Shown piece after piece: positions 51,746-61,798 of a DNA stretch of 64,000 bases. The stretch spans positions 4,402,001 through 4,466,000 of the forward strand of contig OZ223306.1 in NCBI GenBank assembly GCA_965140735.1, written 5' to 3'. Positions within the stretch are counted from its first letter, which is position 1. Every line of letters starts with the position of its first letter. The position numbers were made by a program, and so were the translations under genes. Below the pieces are notes generated by a model, which had not been told where the DNA came from, made no database searches, and worked only from the letters and a program-made list of their open reading frames with translations. This stretch comes from Fusibacter_A sp965140735 (GTDB lineage: Bacteria > Bacillota > Clostridia > Peptostreptococcales > Acidaminobacteraceae).

Positions 51746-52525
51746 ATGAAAAAATTATGGGTTGTTCTATCATATCTCACGATGATTATCATGAATATGC
51801 TGGCAAATTTATTGCCGATCAATGGGCAAAGTACAGGGGATATTTCAGATGCATACCCAAACTTGTTTGCACCAGCAGGGTATACGTTCTCCATTTGGGG
51901 GTTGATTTATTTGCTCCTAGGCATTCTGGTTGTATTCTTAATGAGACAAAACAAGTACCTTAACAATCCTCTTAGAAATCAAGGGATGAGTCGTATTATG
52001 ACCCTATTTATAGTTTCTTCGTTTGCAAATGCAACATGGATTTTAGCGTGGCATTATCGGTTAATCGGGACGAGTGTGTTCATCATGTTTGTGATCTTAG
52101 CGAGTTTAATTCTTATGATGAACGAATTGATCAAGACGCCTTTTTCTAAATCAGAGATCAGAAGGATGAAGCCACCAGTTGGTGTTTATCTGGGCTGGAT
52201 CACAGTGGCTACAATTGCCAATATCACGACTTACCTTGTAAGTATTCAGTGGAGCCAGTTTGGAATATCTGAAGAATTATGGATGGTGATCATTCTGATC
52301 GTTGGGACATTAATCGCATGTGCAACTATGATTTGGAGTAAATGTGGGACTTATGGTTTGACCGTGATTTGGGCTTATATGGGGATTTGGTCAAAACATA
52401 CTTCTGCGACTGGATTTAATCATGAATATGGGGCCGTAATCATGACACTTTATGTGATGCTTGCCTTTTTGATTTTGATAACAGGGGGAGTCATTAGGAT
52501 ACAAATTTTAAAAAATAGGGGCTAG
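51746..52525 (+). CDS. TspO/MBR-family membrane protein
   Basis: 259 aa with about seven membrane helices and many Trp. The motif FAPAGYTFSIWGLIYLLLG (about residues 41-59) matches the tryptophan-rich sensory protein family, which bind porphyrins and other hydrophobic ligands. Longer than the 160-aa classical TspO and more like the extended bacterial group. GGAGGCG precedes the ATG. Four bases separate it from the next gene, a diguanylate cyclase. Confidence 0.8.
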   Translation: MKKLWVVLSYLTMIIMNMLANLLPINGQSTGDISDAYPNLFAPAGYTFSIWGLIYLLLGILVVFLMRQNKYLNNPLRNQGMSRIMTLFIVSSFANATWILAWHYRLIGTSVFIMFVILASLILMMNELIKTPFSKSEIRRMKPPVGVYLGWITVATIANITTYLVSIQWSQFGISEELWMVIILIVGTLIACATMIWSKCGTYGLTVIWAYMGIWSKHTSATGFNHEYGAVIMTLYVMLAFLILITGGVIRIQILKNRG

Positions 52526-52529
52526 ATAT

Positions 52530-54290
52530 ATGTTTAAAAGCAAAGGTAAATCAAAAAACAAATCGTACAATACATCCTCGCTGAATCGAATTATTCTCAT
52601 GATGGTCACAGGTGCCATATTAATTCAAGGGGTCTTATGGTTAGCGGATAGTGTTTATCTATTTACGACTAAAATTGAAGAGATTAAGCAAATCCAAACG
52701 GATTACATTAAAGCAGAATTAAAAGAACGGGTGGCATCCGTTATAGATTATTCTGATTATCGCAGTCAAGAAACGGAGACTTTTTTAAGAGAAGCATTAC
52801 ATAGTAGAACCTATGAAGCGTATGCCTTGATGCAGAACATCTATGAAAATAATAAAGCGGTGAAGACAAAAGAAGAGATCACCAAGATGATGAAAGATGC
52901 TTTAAGAGAAATAAGGTTCAACGAGGGACGTGGCTATTATTTCATTGATTCTCTAGAGGGGGATGTCATCTTGTATCCAGTATATCCTGAGAGTGAGGGA
53001 CAGAGCTTGATTGATCTCAGAGATGATAATGGCAATTATGCGGTACAAGATGAGATAAAATTGGTTAAGTCAAAAGGCGAAGGTTACATTGAAGGGTTCT
53101 GGAAAAATCCAAACGCAGGGGATGATAAGACTTACAAGAAAATCACATTTGTAAAAAAGTTTGAGCCATACGACTGGTATCTGGGCTGTGGTGACTATTT
53201 GGATGAGATCACCAAGGATATTCAAAAGGAAGTCTTGGCATACGTGGACAGTATTCAATATGGTGAAAACAATGCCCAGTATGTTTTTCTGCATAATTAT
53301 GAGGGCGTAGAACTGGCAAATGGCGTTTATCCAGAACTTGTTGGCAATAATTACTATGAACTTGAAGACATCAAAGGCGCAAAAGTTTATCAAGACCAGA
53401 TTAATCTATGTATTGAATCAGGTGGGGGCTATTTAACACATTATTGGCCAATGACAACAGGTGATGGGTACTATAAAAAACTCACTTATGTAGCACCATT
53501 GCCTAAATGGAATTGGGTTATCGGAACAGGTATGAACGTTTCTGATGTAGATGAATTGATAGCAGATAGGGAAAGTGAACTCAAACGCTTCATTTGGCTT
53601 AGGTTAACTGTTATTTTAGTTGTTTTATCTATACTGATTGCCACATCACTATTTTATATTAAAATGTTCATGGAAAAGATCAAGAAAAACTTCAGTGTAT
53701 TTAGAGATTATATGATATCAGCCAATAGAGATCTCGTTAAAATTGATTCAGATGCTCTGGATTATAAAGATTTTTCTGAACTCGCTGAGGTGACAAATTC
53801 TATGACTGAACGCATTAATCACCTTTTACATTATGATGAACTGACAGGTATATATAACAGACGGTACATCATGGAGACTTTTGACAATGTCTTATTAAAA
53901 TCACCAAAGAAAACAGGCATTATTGTATTTGATATAGATTATTTTAAAAGGGTAAATGATAAATTTGGTCATGAGGCTGGCGATCAAACTCTATTAATTA
54001 TCGCAAAGACTATAAAAAATAACTTGCCAGATCAAACTTTTGTGGGAAGATTTGGAGGCGAGGAATTTATAGTTGTCTTACCTGAAACCTCTATGGAAGA
54101 GACTATAGTCGTGGCTGAAAAAATACGCAGTAGCATTGAAATGCTACATATAGAAATGATTAAAGGCAATATAACAATTAGTGGTGGTGTTGCTCACTCA
54201 AGTTGTTTTGAAAAAGACGAGTTGTTTAGATGTGCGGATAAAAATCTATATAAAGCAAAGGCATCGGGGCGTAATAGAATAGAGTCTTGA
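52530..54290 (+). CDS. Cache-domain diguanylate cyclase
   Basis: 586 aa. TM1 (about 20-40), a double Cache sensor outside the membrane (about 50-350; GRGYYFIDSLEGDVILYP, DWYLGCGDYLDE, WNWVIGTGMNVSD), TM2 (about 355-378), then a GGDEF domain with YDELTGIYNRRY, FDIDYFKRVNDKFGHEAGD and GRFGGEEF. The active motif is intact, so it makes c-di-GMP in response to a small extracellular ligand. No RxxD inhibition site (NLPD). It is probably cotranscribed with tspO. Confidence 0.93.
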   Translation: MFKSKGKSKNKSYNTSSLNRIILMMVTGAILIQGVLWLADSVYLFTTKIEEIKQIQTDYIKAELKERVASVIDYSDYRSQETETFLREALHSRTYEAYALMQNIYENNKAVKTKEEITKMMKDALREIRFNEGRGYYFIDSLEGDVILYPVYPESEGQSLIDLRDDNGNYAVQDEIKLVKSKGEGYIEGFWKNPNAGDDKTYKKITFVKKFEPYDWYLGCGDYLDEITKDIQKEVLAYVDSIQYGENNAQYVFLHNYEGVELANGVYPELVGNNYYELEDIKGAKVYQDQINLCIESGGGYLTHYWPMTTGDGYYKKLTYVAPLPKWNWVIGTGMNVSDVDELIADRESELKRFIWLRLTVILVVLSILIATSLFYIKMFMEKIKKNFSVFRDYMISANRDLVKIDSDALDYKDFSELAEVTNSMTERINHLLHYDELTGIYNRRYIMETFDNVLLKSPKKTGIIVFDIDYFKRVNDKFGHEAGDQTLLIIAKTIKNNLPDQTFVGRFGGEEFIVVLPETSMEETIVVAEKIRSSIEMLHIEMIKGNITISGGVAHSSCFEKDELFRCADKNLYKAKASGRNRIES

Positions 54291-54402
54291 GGGTGTTTTT
54301 AAACCATTGACTGCTTGCGCCAAATTATTTTGATAAATGCACTTATTAGAGCTATGATAGGAGAATGAAAATATACAAATGAAGTTAAATGGAGTGTTTT
54401 GA

Positions 54403-56604
54403 ATGAAAATGATTAAAGTTTCAGCGGGTATTTTCTGGGTCGAAATACCCGAAGTGAAATTGTCTATACTATGTGGTTGTCCAGGAGATAGCGTTAAGCA
54501 TTTGATCAAGAAAGGGCTAATAAAATCAGACGGGAACAGTCACGGAATGCATACAGAAACGGGACCCAATGCGATTCTCCTATCAGATATCCCTATACAA
54601 AAGGAAATCTTTTCGAATATGGCTGAATTCCCTGTGCTTCAAATGCTCTACAAGCAAGGTATGATCGTTCCGAATCATCCTAATAACACAGGTGTAAAAC
54701 CGTTGTTAATTGGATGCAAGAGCGCATTAGAAGCTCAATGCAACTATATCTATCGAGGAAACTATGGGTTGACCACTATTGAAGAAATGATAAGTGCTGG
54801 AATCGATGAAAAACTTGCCAATGAATTCATGTTTATAAAATTAAAATTTGCGTTTGGGGCCTTAAAAGATACTGATGAACTCGTTGATACAATTGTTATT
54901 GATGACGCTCAAGTGGAGATTAGAAACGGTGTATATATTAAGCGATTGGCTCTAAATTGCTTTGAAATAAGTTATAAGAATCAGACGATAGAAGTCGATT
55001 TGAATTTATTACCAAATGAAGAATATGAGGCACCTTATGTTTTGAATTATCACAAGATAGAAAGAGAATACTTTTCAGTTATTCATTCTGGTGAAGGCAA
55101 TGGTTGGGATATTACCCAGCCTTGTATGGCCAGTATTTTAACCTTTCAAGGCAAAATTTACTTAATCGATGCAGGTCCTGATATATTATCGACTTTGATC
55201 TCTTTGGGAATCGGTGTAAATGAAATTGAAGGTATATTTCACACGCATGCACATGATGATCACTTTAGCGGTTTAGCAATGCTTTTGAGAGCAGATCATA
55301 GAATAAAATATTATGCTTCAAGACTGGTTAGAACATCGGTTATAAAAAAATTAGCAGCTTTGACCTCCATGGAAGAAGCTAAATTTGACCTTTTTTTTGA
55401 ATTTTGTGATTTAGAAGTTGATGTGTGGAATAACATCGAGGGGTTAGAGGTCAAACCTGTTTATTCGCCTCATCCGGTAGAGACCAACATTTTCTTCTTC
55501 AGAACGCTTTGGGGGAAAAGCTATAAGACCTATGCACATTTAGCAGATATTACATCCTTTAAGGTGCTTGAAAACATGGTGTCGGATGATCCGAGAAAAG
55601 AGGGCATAAGCTCAGAATATCTTATGAAGATCAAAAAAAGCTATTTAGAACCTCAGGACCTAAAGAAAATTGATATAGGTGGAGGCTTGATTCATGGTTG
55701 TTCAGAAGATTTTGCTAATGATCAATCTCAGAAAATTCTATTGAGTCACACGGCTCTTCCTTTGACAAATCGACAGAAAGAGATTGGTGAAAGCACAACT
55801 TTTGGGATAGTGGATTGCCTTATTGCTTCAGAATTAAATTGTTCCAAAGATTTTATAATAAAACAGATTAATGCTTATTTACCATCAGTACCCACTTATG
55901 ATATCAACGTGTTGCTGAATTGCCCTGTGGTTTCTTTTAATCCAGGAGCAATTCTTATAAAACGCGATTCTTTGAATACAAGTGTTTTTATCGTCTTATC
56001 AGGAATTGTTGAATTTGTAAATTATGAAGCAAGTATAGATCATAAAATGACTGTAGGGGCAATGATCGGTGAGTTGTCTGGGGTATTAAACAGGCCTGCT
56101 GAAGGCACTTATAGAGCTGTAAGCTATGTCAAGACAGTGCAAGTGCCCATAAATTTATATATTAAAATTTTAACTCAAAATGGACTGCTTCAAAAATTTA
56201 TAGAGATGAGTCAAAAAAAATATTTTTTACAAAATACGTGGTTATTTGGTGAACATATTTCAAGTGCTTTAAAAAGTAAAATTGCTTATGGTATAGTATT
56301 AAAGACGTATCATTTAGGTGAATACATACCTTATAGAAATGAAAAAGGTTTGTTTATTGTAAATCAAGGTGAAATTTTGATTTTATATAATGGTTTTGAA
56401 ATAGAGCGTGCCCGAATAGGTAACTTTTTCAGTGAGGCACAAATTCTTTATGGCGTGTCTGATCTCTTTGAATTTAAGGCAGTAGAGGACTCAATTATTT
56501 ATTTCATACCTTCAGATTTATTAAAAGATATTCCGGTGGTATATTGGAAATTGCTTGAAGTAGATAAAAGAAGGATGCAGATCATAGATACAACAGCTAT
56601 TTGA
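54403..56604 (+). CDS. Metallo-beta-lactamase-fold protein with C-terminal cyclic-nucleotide-binding-like domains
   Basis: 733 aa. The N-terminal 220 residues are unassigned. An MBL domain follows (about 230-480) with IDAGPD, the metal motif HTHAHDDHFSG, a second His near GGGLIHG and a third in LLSHTALP. The last 240 residues hold two cNMP-binding-like beta-barrels (SVFIVLSGIVEFVNY, GAMIGELSGVL; KGLFIVNQGEILIL). A hydrolase gated by a nucleotide would fit; c-di-GMP from the adjacent cyclase is not the usual ligand of this fold. GGAG precedes the ATG. Confidence 0.8.
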   Translation: MKMIKVSAGIFWVEIPEVKLSILCGCPGDSVKHLIKKGLIKSDGNSHGMHTETGPNAILLSDIPIQKEIFSNMAEFPVLQMLYKQGMIVPNHPNNTGVKPLLIGCKSALEAQCNYIYRGNYGLTTIEEMISAGIDEKLANEFMFIKLKFAFGALKDTDELVDTIVIDDAQVEIRNGVYIKRLALNCFEISYKNQTIEVDLNLLPNEEYEAPYVLNYHKIEREYFSVIHSGEGNGWDITQPCMASILTFQGKIYLIDAGPDILSTLISLGIGVNEIEGIFHTHAHDDHFSGLAMLLRADHRIKYYASRLVRTSVIKKLAALTSMEEAKFDLFFEFCDLEVDVWNNIEGLEVKPVYSPHPVETNIFFFRTLWGKSYKTYAHLADITSFKVLENMVSDDPRKEGISSEYLMKIKKSYLEPQDLKKIDIGGGLIHGCSEDFANDQSQKILLSHTALPLTNRQKEIGESTTFGIVDCLIASELNCSKDFIIKQINAYLPSVPTYDINVLLNCPVVSFNPGAILIKRDSLNTSVFIVLSGIVEFVNYEASIDHKMTVGAMIGELSGVLNRPAEGTYRAVSYVKTVQVPINLYIKILTQNGLLQKFIEMSQKKYFLQNTWLFGEHISSALKSKIAYGIVLKTYHLGEYIPYRNEKGLFIVNQGEILILYNGFEIERARIGNFFSEAQILYGVSDLFEFKAVEDSIIYFIPSDLLKDIPVVYWKLLEVDKRRMQIIDTTAI

Positions 56605-56705
56605 AGAATCTCATTAGTTTCTCGTCCAGCTTAGAAGCGGGCATGTTCCTGCTTTAATAGCTTTTACAATACAGCTAATCGTTATGCATATTAGAAGGAG
56701 AAAAT

Positions 56706-57011
56706 ATGAACTTTCAAGGTATTATTATAGGTTTAACAGCATTTCTAATTATCGGGATCTTCCATCCCATTGTCATTAAGACTGAATATTATTTTGGAAA
56801 GAAGGTCTGGCCCATATTTTTAGCAATTGGGCTTATTTGCCTCGTTGCAACGTTATTTATATCTGACTTTTTAATCTCAGCCATAGTGGGTGTGTTTGGT
56901 TTTTCGGCACTGTGGAGTATCCATGAGCTGATTGAGCAAGAAGAGCGTGTCAATAAAGGCTGGTTTCCTCGTAACACAAACAAGTTAAAAAGCAGGCGTA
57001 CAAGCAAATAG
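56706..57011 (+). CDS. DUF4491 family membrane protein
   Basis: 101 aa. Three hydrophobic segments (IIIGLTAFLIIGIFHPIVI, IFLAIGLICLVATLFI, AIVGVFGFSALWSIHEL) and a C-terminal basic tail after EQEERVNKGWFPRN. The layout and motifs match DUF4491, of unknown function. AAGGAG lies 5-6 bases before the ATG. Confidence 0.8.
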   Translation: MNFQGIIIGLTAFLIIGIFHPIVIKTEYYFGKKVWPIFLAIGLICLVATLFISDFLISAIVGVFGFSALWSIHELIEQEERVNKGWFPRNTNKLKSRRTSK

Positions 57012-57102
57012 AGCTCCGTTTATTTTTCGCTTATAGAAACCATATCGACATCGGTGTGATTTCCGTGTATAATCAAGGAAACAATATGGATGAGGTGACA
57101 AA

Positions 57103-57447
57103 ATGTCTGATTTAAAAAATGATAAAAACACTTTAGAAAATTCATGCGGCTGTGGTCACGATCATGACCACGATCATGCGCATGATCATGAGCATATTCA
57201 AACCATGACACTTGAGCTTGAAAACGGTGAAAAATTAATCTGTCCGATTATTGAGATTTTCGAAGTGGAAGGTAAAGAGTATATTTCATTGTTACATCCA
57301 GATGAAGATCTTGCATTACTCTATGGTTTTTCAGAGTATGAAGATGATTCTGTGGAACTCACTGAAATTGAAAGTGATGAAGAATATGAGAAAGTCTCTA
57401 ACGCTTTTAGATTACTAGGTGGCGAAGGGGAAGACGAAGAAGAATAG
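57103..57447 (+). CDS. DUF1292 family protein with His/Asp metal-binding extension
   Basis: 114 aa. Residues 13-30 are CGCGHDHDHDHAHDHEH, a metal-binding type run. The rest (MTLELENGEKLICPIIEIFE, YISLLHPDEDLALLYG, AFRLLGGEGEDEEE) is a DUF1292 (YrzB-like) domain, common in Firmicutes and of unknown function. GAGGTGA precedes the ATG. The His-rich insert is unusual for the family and could bind Zn, Ni or Co. Confidence 0.85.
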   Translation: MSDLKNDKNTLENSCGCGHDHDHDHAHDHEHIQTMTLELENGEKLICPIIEIFEVEGKEYISLLHPDEDLALLYGFSEYEDDSVELTEIESDEEYEKVSNAFRLLGGEGEDEEE

Positions 57448-57453
57448 AAAGAG

Positions 57454-57498
57454 AACCTCAAGAGAAGTCGTTTAAAAACTTTTCTTGAGGTTTTTTTT
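57454..57498. terminator. Bidirectional terminator
   Basis: Stem AACCTCAAGAGAAG with CTTTTCTTGAGGTT, then T8, between the convergent DUF1292 (+) and lipoprotein (-) genes. Confidence 0.88.
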
Positions 57499-58243
57499 AC
57501 TCCAGTATAAAGGGCTGATAGATCATCGTAATAACTTCTAATTCATCGGAATCCAATGATTGCTTCACTAGAGCGGCTTCAAATGTGATTGACTTAATTC
57601 CTCTCTCTTTAAGAAAAGAGTCATCGAGTTCAAAATGATGATGTATTTCCTTACCGGTTTCATTTGTGGTGACGGTTAAGTCGCTGGTTAGATAGCTAAA
57701 TTCGGAAAATGGAAATACGATCATATAGTCGTAATCGGCATCTTCGGAAATTACATAGTATTCATCAGATGAACGATCTCTAACTTCACTATTAAAGCCA
57801 TCAAGTGTTACACTACTTGCGATTTTAAGATCACGTCTCATGTTTACATCAGACATTTTTTCTAGATAGTAGTCATCTAAATCATAATATTGAGCTCCGA
57901 TTTTGATCCGATTAAAATGCTCAATATATGAATTGAGGGTTAAAGTAATCTTTTCAGCTTTGTCATCATAACGATAAGTTGAAGGCGTTAGCGTATAAAC
58001 CAACTCATCCTTATTAAAAAGATAGACCTCATCTTTAATCGTATCCAGTTGTATCGGAATACTGATTCGCTTTTCATTTTTTAGATCGTCATAGAATAAC
58101 AGTTCAATGCCTTTATTGTACTGACTTGAGAGTGGTTTAGAAGTACAGCCCGATATTGTAAGTATCATTATCAGAAAAAATGTGAGTAGTTTGGATTTAT
58201 TTTTAGTGATCATAGAGCCAAGATTCTGTAACGTATTTGTCAT
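57497..58243 (-). CDS. Lipoprotein, unknown function
   Basis: Up to 248 aa. The lipobox MILTISGC gives a lipid-anchored Cys at residue 33 of the longest reading. The remainder is beta-rich (ISIPIQLDTIKDEVYLFNK, GKEIHHHFELDD) with no family recognised. The start is uncertain: ATG 58243 has AGAAAG close by, and ATG 58213 would give a more typical signal peptide but no ribosome site. Two TAATT-containing direct repeats lie upstream (58336-58368). Confidence 0.65.
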   Translation of the reverse strand: MTNTLQNLGSMITKNKSKLLTFFLIMILTISGCTSKPLSSQYNKGIELLFYDDLKNEKRISIPIQLDTIKDEVYLFNKDELVYTLTPSTYRYDDKAEKITLTLNSYIEHFNRIKIGAQYYDLDDYYLEKMSDVNMRRDLKIASSVTLDGFNSEVRDRSSDEYYVISEDADYDYMIVFPFSEFSYLTSDLTVTTNETGKEIHHHFELDDSFLKERGIKSITFEAALVKQSLDSDELEVITMIYQPFILE

Positions 58244-58335
58244 AACTTTCTACATAATAATTCATGATACGACCTCCTGCTTGATGGTATAGACAACTTC
58301 ATCATAACTTAAAGAGTCCTATTTTGTCTATCAAA

Positions 58336-58368
58336 TGGCCTAATTGGAACGAAATGTGTCCTAATTAG
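58336..58368 (-). promoter_or_regulatory. Paired direct repeat upstream of the lipoprotein gene
   Basis: TGGCCTAATTGG and TGTCCTAATTAG are spaced exactly 21 bases apart, two helical turns. The second copy overlaps the end of cydC. A possible operator. Confidence 0.35.
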
Positions 58369-60094
58369 AATTTAGTCGATAAGCCAGCTGATAGAGTTCA
58401 CAGTTTTTAATCAATTCACTGTGTGTGCCCTTTGCGATGATACTGCCGTTATCCATGACATAGATTATATCCATTTGATCCATTTGAACCAATCGATGTG
58501 TGATCCAGATGATACTGCGATCATTCAAGGATAAAAGATTTTTAAGTACATTGGACTCAGTTTCGATGTCAAGTCCTGCGAAAGCCTCATCTAATATGAG
58601 GTAAGGTGCCTTGCGAAGCAGTGCGCGTGCAAGTCCAAGGCGTTGCTTTTGGCCACCAGATAGTGTCATGCCATCTTCACCAATCCAAGGGTTGGTATCA
58701 ATCCATCCTGAGTCCACCCACTCACCTAGACCAGCGAAAATGAGTGCCTCTTTGATCTCCTCAGGGCTGCAATCATTGTCAGCAAGACGTAAATTATCCA
58801 TTAGACGTTGATGAAACAGATAAACATCCTGATTGATGATGGAAAAGTTAGACATTAATTGCTCGGTTTGATTCAAATCGATGAGTTTATCACGATGGAT
58901 AATCTCGCCAGACTGTGGTGCTAATAAGCCACAGATTAAGGCTGAAAGTGTGCTTTTGCCAGACCCCGAAGGGCCAACAATGGCGATTTTCATGTGAGGG
59001 CCTATGGAGAAGTCAATATTGCTGAGCTGTACAGAGGAACCTTCATATTTAAAATTGAGCTTTTTATATTGGATGTGATTAGGCTTTATATTGGATGCTG
59101 ATTTAGGAGACCAAATAGGTGAAAGATCACTGCTTTCAGCAAGTTTAAGCATCCTCTTAGCACTGTAATCTCCCGCTTCTAACTTTTGAAATAAGGTTAA
59201 AAAGGCAGGGGCAGATTCGTAAAAACTAAACATAATCAGTGTTAAAACAGCAAGGTATATCCCTGAAATTTCATTTTTTTCAACGAGTAGGATGCCCAGT
59301 ATAAGTGTGACGAACACACTCATATTGATTAGAAGTTGTTGACCTTGATTAGCGATAAGTTTGCCTAGCGAGATGCTGTTCATATCTTGTTCAAGCTCAC
59401 TTGAATTTTGATTGAGAGCGTCTTCGAATTCACTGGTACGTTGATTCCAGTTGAGTTCTGATAAATGCTCTGTGAAGGTGGTGAACTGCGTTTTAAAGGC
59501 ACCTAAACGCTTGGCAAAACGTTTGTTTTTACCATGCGTGAGTCCTCTGGCGATTAAAGCCATACCAAGTGTAGCAAGTGGATAAAATAGCGCAAATACA
59601 AGCGTTAATCCGAGGTTCACCTTGATTAGGGCAACGAGTATAATGAAATATAAAAGTGAGCTACTGAGCAGTGGCAGTATACCACGTAAAAACACATCTT
59701 GAAGTGTTTCAATATCAGATGTTAAAACATTTAAAGTATCCGATCGGTTAAGTCTGAGCAAGTGTTCGCCGCTCATGTGACTCACCCCTTCGTATAACTT
59801 GACGCGTAAGTGGCTCAAGTAAGTGAAGATCGTATTATGTGATAAAAGACGCTCGATATATCTTAAAAGTGCTCTGGATAGACCGAAAAAACGAACTGCT
59901 GTTACAGGGACTAAAATTTCTGCTATAGAGGGTTGTAATGCGGCGAAAGAAATAATAAATGCAGAAAAGCCCATTAAGCTAGAAGAAGCGAGCACTGTGG
60001 CAGTAGAGGTTATGGCTGATAGCCAGAGTAGTTTTTGACGGTTGCCTTTAACGAGATTAAAGAGTTTTTTTAATGAGGGAAAGGCATTAAACAT
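58361..60094 (-). CDS. cydC: Heterodimeric ABC exporter subunit CydC (cytochrome bd assembly)
   Basis: About 577 aa. Six-helix exporter domain (residues 1-310) and nucleotide-binding domain with Walker A GPSGSGKST, signature LSGGQKQRLGLARALL and Walker B YLILDEAFAGLD. With CydD it supports cytochrome bd maturation by moving thiols or heme across the membrane. ATG 60094 follows GGAGGTG by 8 bases; GTG 60103 overlaps that site. It overlaps cydD by 8 bases, as expected for coupled subunits. Confidence 0.92.
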   Translation of the reverse strand: MFNAFPSLKKLFNLVKGNRQKLLWLSAITSTATVLASSSLMGFSAFIISFAALQPSIAEILVPVTAVRFFGLSRALLRYIERLLSHNTIFTYLSHLRVKLYEGVSHMSGEHLLRLNRSDTLNVLTSDIETLQDVFLRGILPLLSSSLLYFIILVALIKVNLGLTLVFALFYPLATLGMALIARGLTHGKNKRFAKRLGAFKTQFTTFTEHLSELNWNQRTSEFEDALNQNSSELEQDMNSISLGKLIANQGQQLLINMSVFVTLILGILLVEKNEISGIYLAVLTLIMFSFYESAPAFLTLFQKLEAGDYSAKRMLKLAESSDLSPIWSPKSASNIKPNHIQYKKLNFKYEGSSVQLSNIDFSIGPHMKIAIVGPSGSGKSTLSALICGLLAPQSGEIIHRDKLIDLNQTEQLMSNFSIINQDVYLFHQRLMDNLRLADNDCSPEEIKEALIFAGLGEWVDSGWIDTNPWIGEDGMTLSGGQKQRLGLARALLRKAPYLILDEAFAGLDIETESNVLKNLLSLNDRSIIWITHRLVQMDQMDIIYVMDNGSIIAKGTHSELIKNCELYQLAYRLNSN

Positions 60095-61784
60095 CAGTCT
60101 CACCTCCTAACTCTAGTTTACGATCACAGATGGCAACTGCTGCTTCACGATGTGATGCTATAATTAAAGTTTTATCTTTGGCGATTCTTGAAAGTGCTTC
60201 TACGATACGCTTTTCACTTTCTGGATCGACAGCACTGGTGGGTTCATCTAAAATGAGGATTGGCGTCTCTCTGATACAAGCTCTTGTCAAGGATAAGAGC
60301 TGTGATTCGCCACCACTGAGTGATTGTTGGCCTTCACCAAGGAGAGTCTCATAGCCAGATTCAAGTTTGCGAATAACTGCATCAAATCCAGTTAGTGCAC
60401 AGTATTTTTCAACCGTTTCCATTGAGGCATCCGGTTGACCAAATCTTAAATTGTCCAGCACCGTACCGCTGAAGACCTTTGATTTTTGCGCTACAAAAGC
60501 GATTTGTTCATAGAAAAGGGACTCAGAATAGACGCCCATATCATTTCCGAACAGTTGAAGTGTCCCATGAGTAGGTTTTAGTGTGCCAGTCAATAACTTG
60601 AGTAGTGTGGTTTTTCCAATACCGCTCTTTCCCACAATCGCCAAGCGATCACCTGTTTGAATTTCGAGGTTGAGATCTGTGAAAATAGTTTTGCCATGAG
60701 CATATGTAAACTGGATGGCATTTAATGAAAAGGCAGATTGATCAAATTGATGTTTCGATGAATCAGATGAGTTAAGCTGTATCACAGGTTTTTCAGTTGT
60801 TCTTATAGGCTTAAATTGCTCAAATAAAGGTTTGAGTTGTAGTGAGACGGATTTAGCATTTAGTGCTGCGTGATACTTGAGGCCAAGTTGTCTTAGAGGA
60901 CTATAGTATTCAGGTGCCATGAGTAAAATAGTCAGTGCTGAAAGGAAAGACAGTTGTCCGTAAAGGAGACGCACGCCAAGTGAAACGGCAATCACAGCAG
61001 TACTCAGTGTGGCTGTAAGTTCAAGCGTCAAAGCGGATAGAAATGTGAGTTTCATAACGGACATGGTTTTCTTTCTAAAATTTTCACTGGTTTGTCGCAC
61101 CGCTTTAGTTTGAGTGAGATGTCTTTCGAAATAGTGAAGCGTGGTCATACCGCGTAGTAGATCAATGAGGTGACCATTCATACGCTTGAGTATTTGCCAT
61201 TGTTTTTGATGAACGCCTTCGGCCGTTTTACCGATGAGCATCATAAAAAGTGGAATAAGAGGTGCGGTGATCATCATGATTAAGGCACTGATCCAGTCCA
61301 GATAAAAAGCAAAACCGAGAACAAAAATGGTGTTAATCCCCATGATAAAGATTTGAGGGATAAACTCAGCATAGTAGGCATCAGTATGTTCAACACCTTC
61401 GCATGCCAATGTGGCGTATTTACCTGTAATATGGTCCTGATCTTGATTTTGATCTGGCGTATGTGCTTGATTCGTTGATTGTAAACGCAGTGCACGTATG
61501 ATCTTAGCCCGTAAAGCTTGTTTGGCAAGTGCTGTTTCTTGCCGATTTTTCCATTCAAATAGACCGCTAAAAAACGGTCTAAGAATGAAAATACAAGCGA
61601 GTAAGATCAGTGGCAAAATAAGGGATTGAAGCGGTGCATGATTTAAAAACACCGCATCTATAATCCCAGCCATGAATACGGCTTGTGATATCGTTAGTAT
61701 TACAAGAGGTAAACTGAGCACGATCAATTGAATATAATATTTTTTCTTATTTTTAATTGCAGTCAGTAATAATTTATCGATCAT
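60087..61784 (-). CDS. cydD: Heterodimeric ABC exporter subunit CydD (cytochrome bd assembly)
   Basis: 565 aa. Six-helix domain with IFILRPFFSGLFEWKNRQE, then an ATPase domain with Walker A VGKSGIGKTT, signature LSGGESQLLSLTRACI and Walker B PILILDEPTSAVD. A His/Gln/Asp-rich insert (THTPDQNQDQDHITG-like, about residues 105-122) lies in a cytoplasmic loop. It follows cydB by 14 bases. Works as a heterodimer with CydC. Confidence 0.93.
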   Translation of the reverse strand: MIDKLLLTAIKNKKKYYIQLIVLSLPLVILTISQAVFMAGIIDAVFLNHAPLQSLILPLILLACIFILRPFFSGLFEWKNRQETALAKQALRAKIIRALRLQSTNQAHTPDQNQDQDHITGKYATLACEGVEHTDAYYAEFIPQIFIMGINTIFVLGFAFYLDWISALIMMITAPLIPLFMMLIGKTAEGVHQKQWQILKRMNGHLIDLLRGMTTLHYFERHLTQTKAVRQTSENFRKKTMSVMKLTFLSALTLELTATLSTAVIAVSLGVRLLYGQLSFLSALTILLMAPEYYSPLRQLGLKYHAALNAKSVSLQLKPLFEQFKPIRTTEKPVIQLNSSDSSKHQFDQSAFSLNAIQFTYAHGKTIFTDLNLEIQTGDRLAIVGKSGIGKTTLLKLLTGTLKPTHGTLQLFGNDMGVYSESLFYEQIAFVAQKSKVFSGTVLDNLRFGQPDASMETVEKYCALTGFDAVIRKLESGYETLLGEGQQSLSGGESQLLSLTRACIRETPILILDEPTSAVDPESEKRIVEALSRIAKDKTLIIASHREAAVAICDRKLELGGETDV

Positions 61785-61798
61785 GAGAGCCTCAAATT

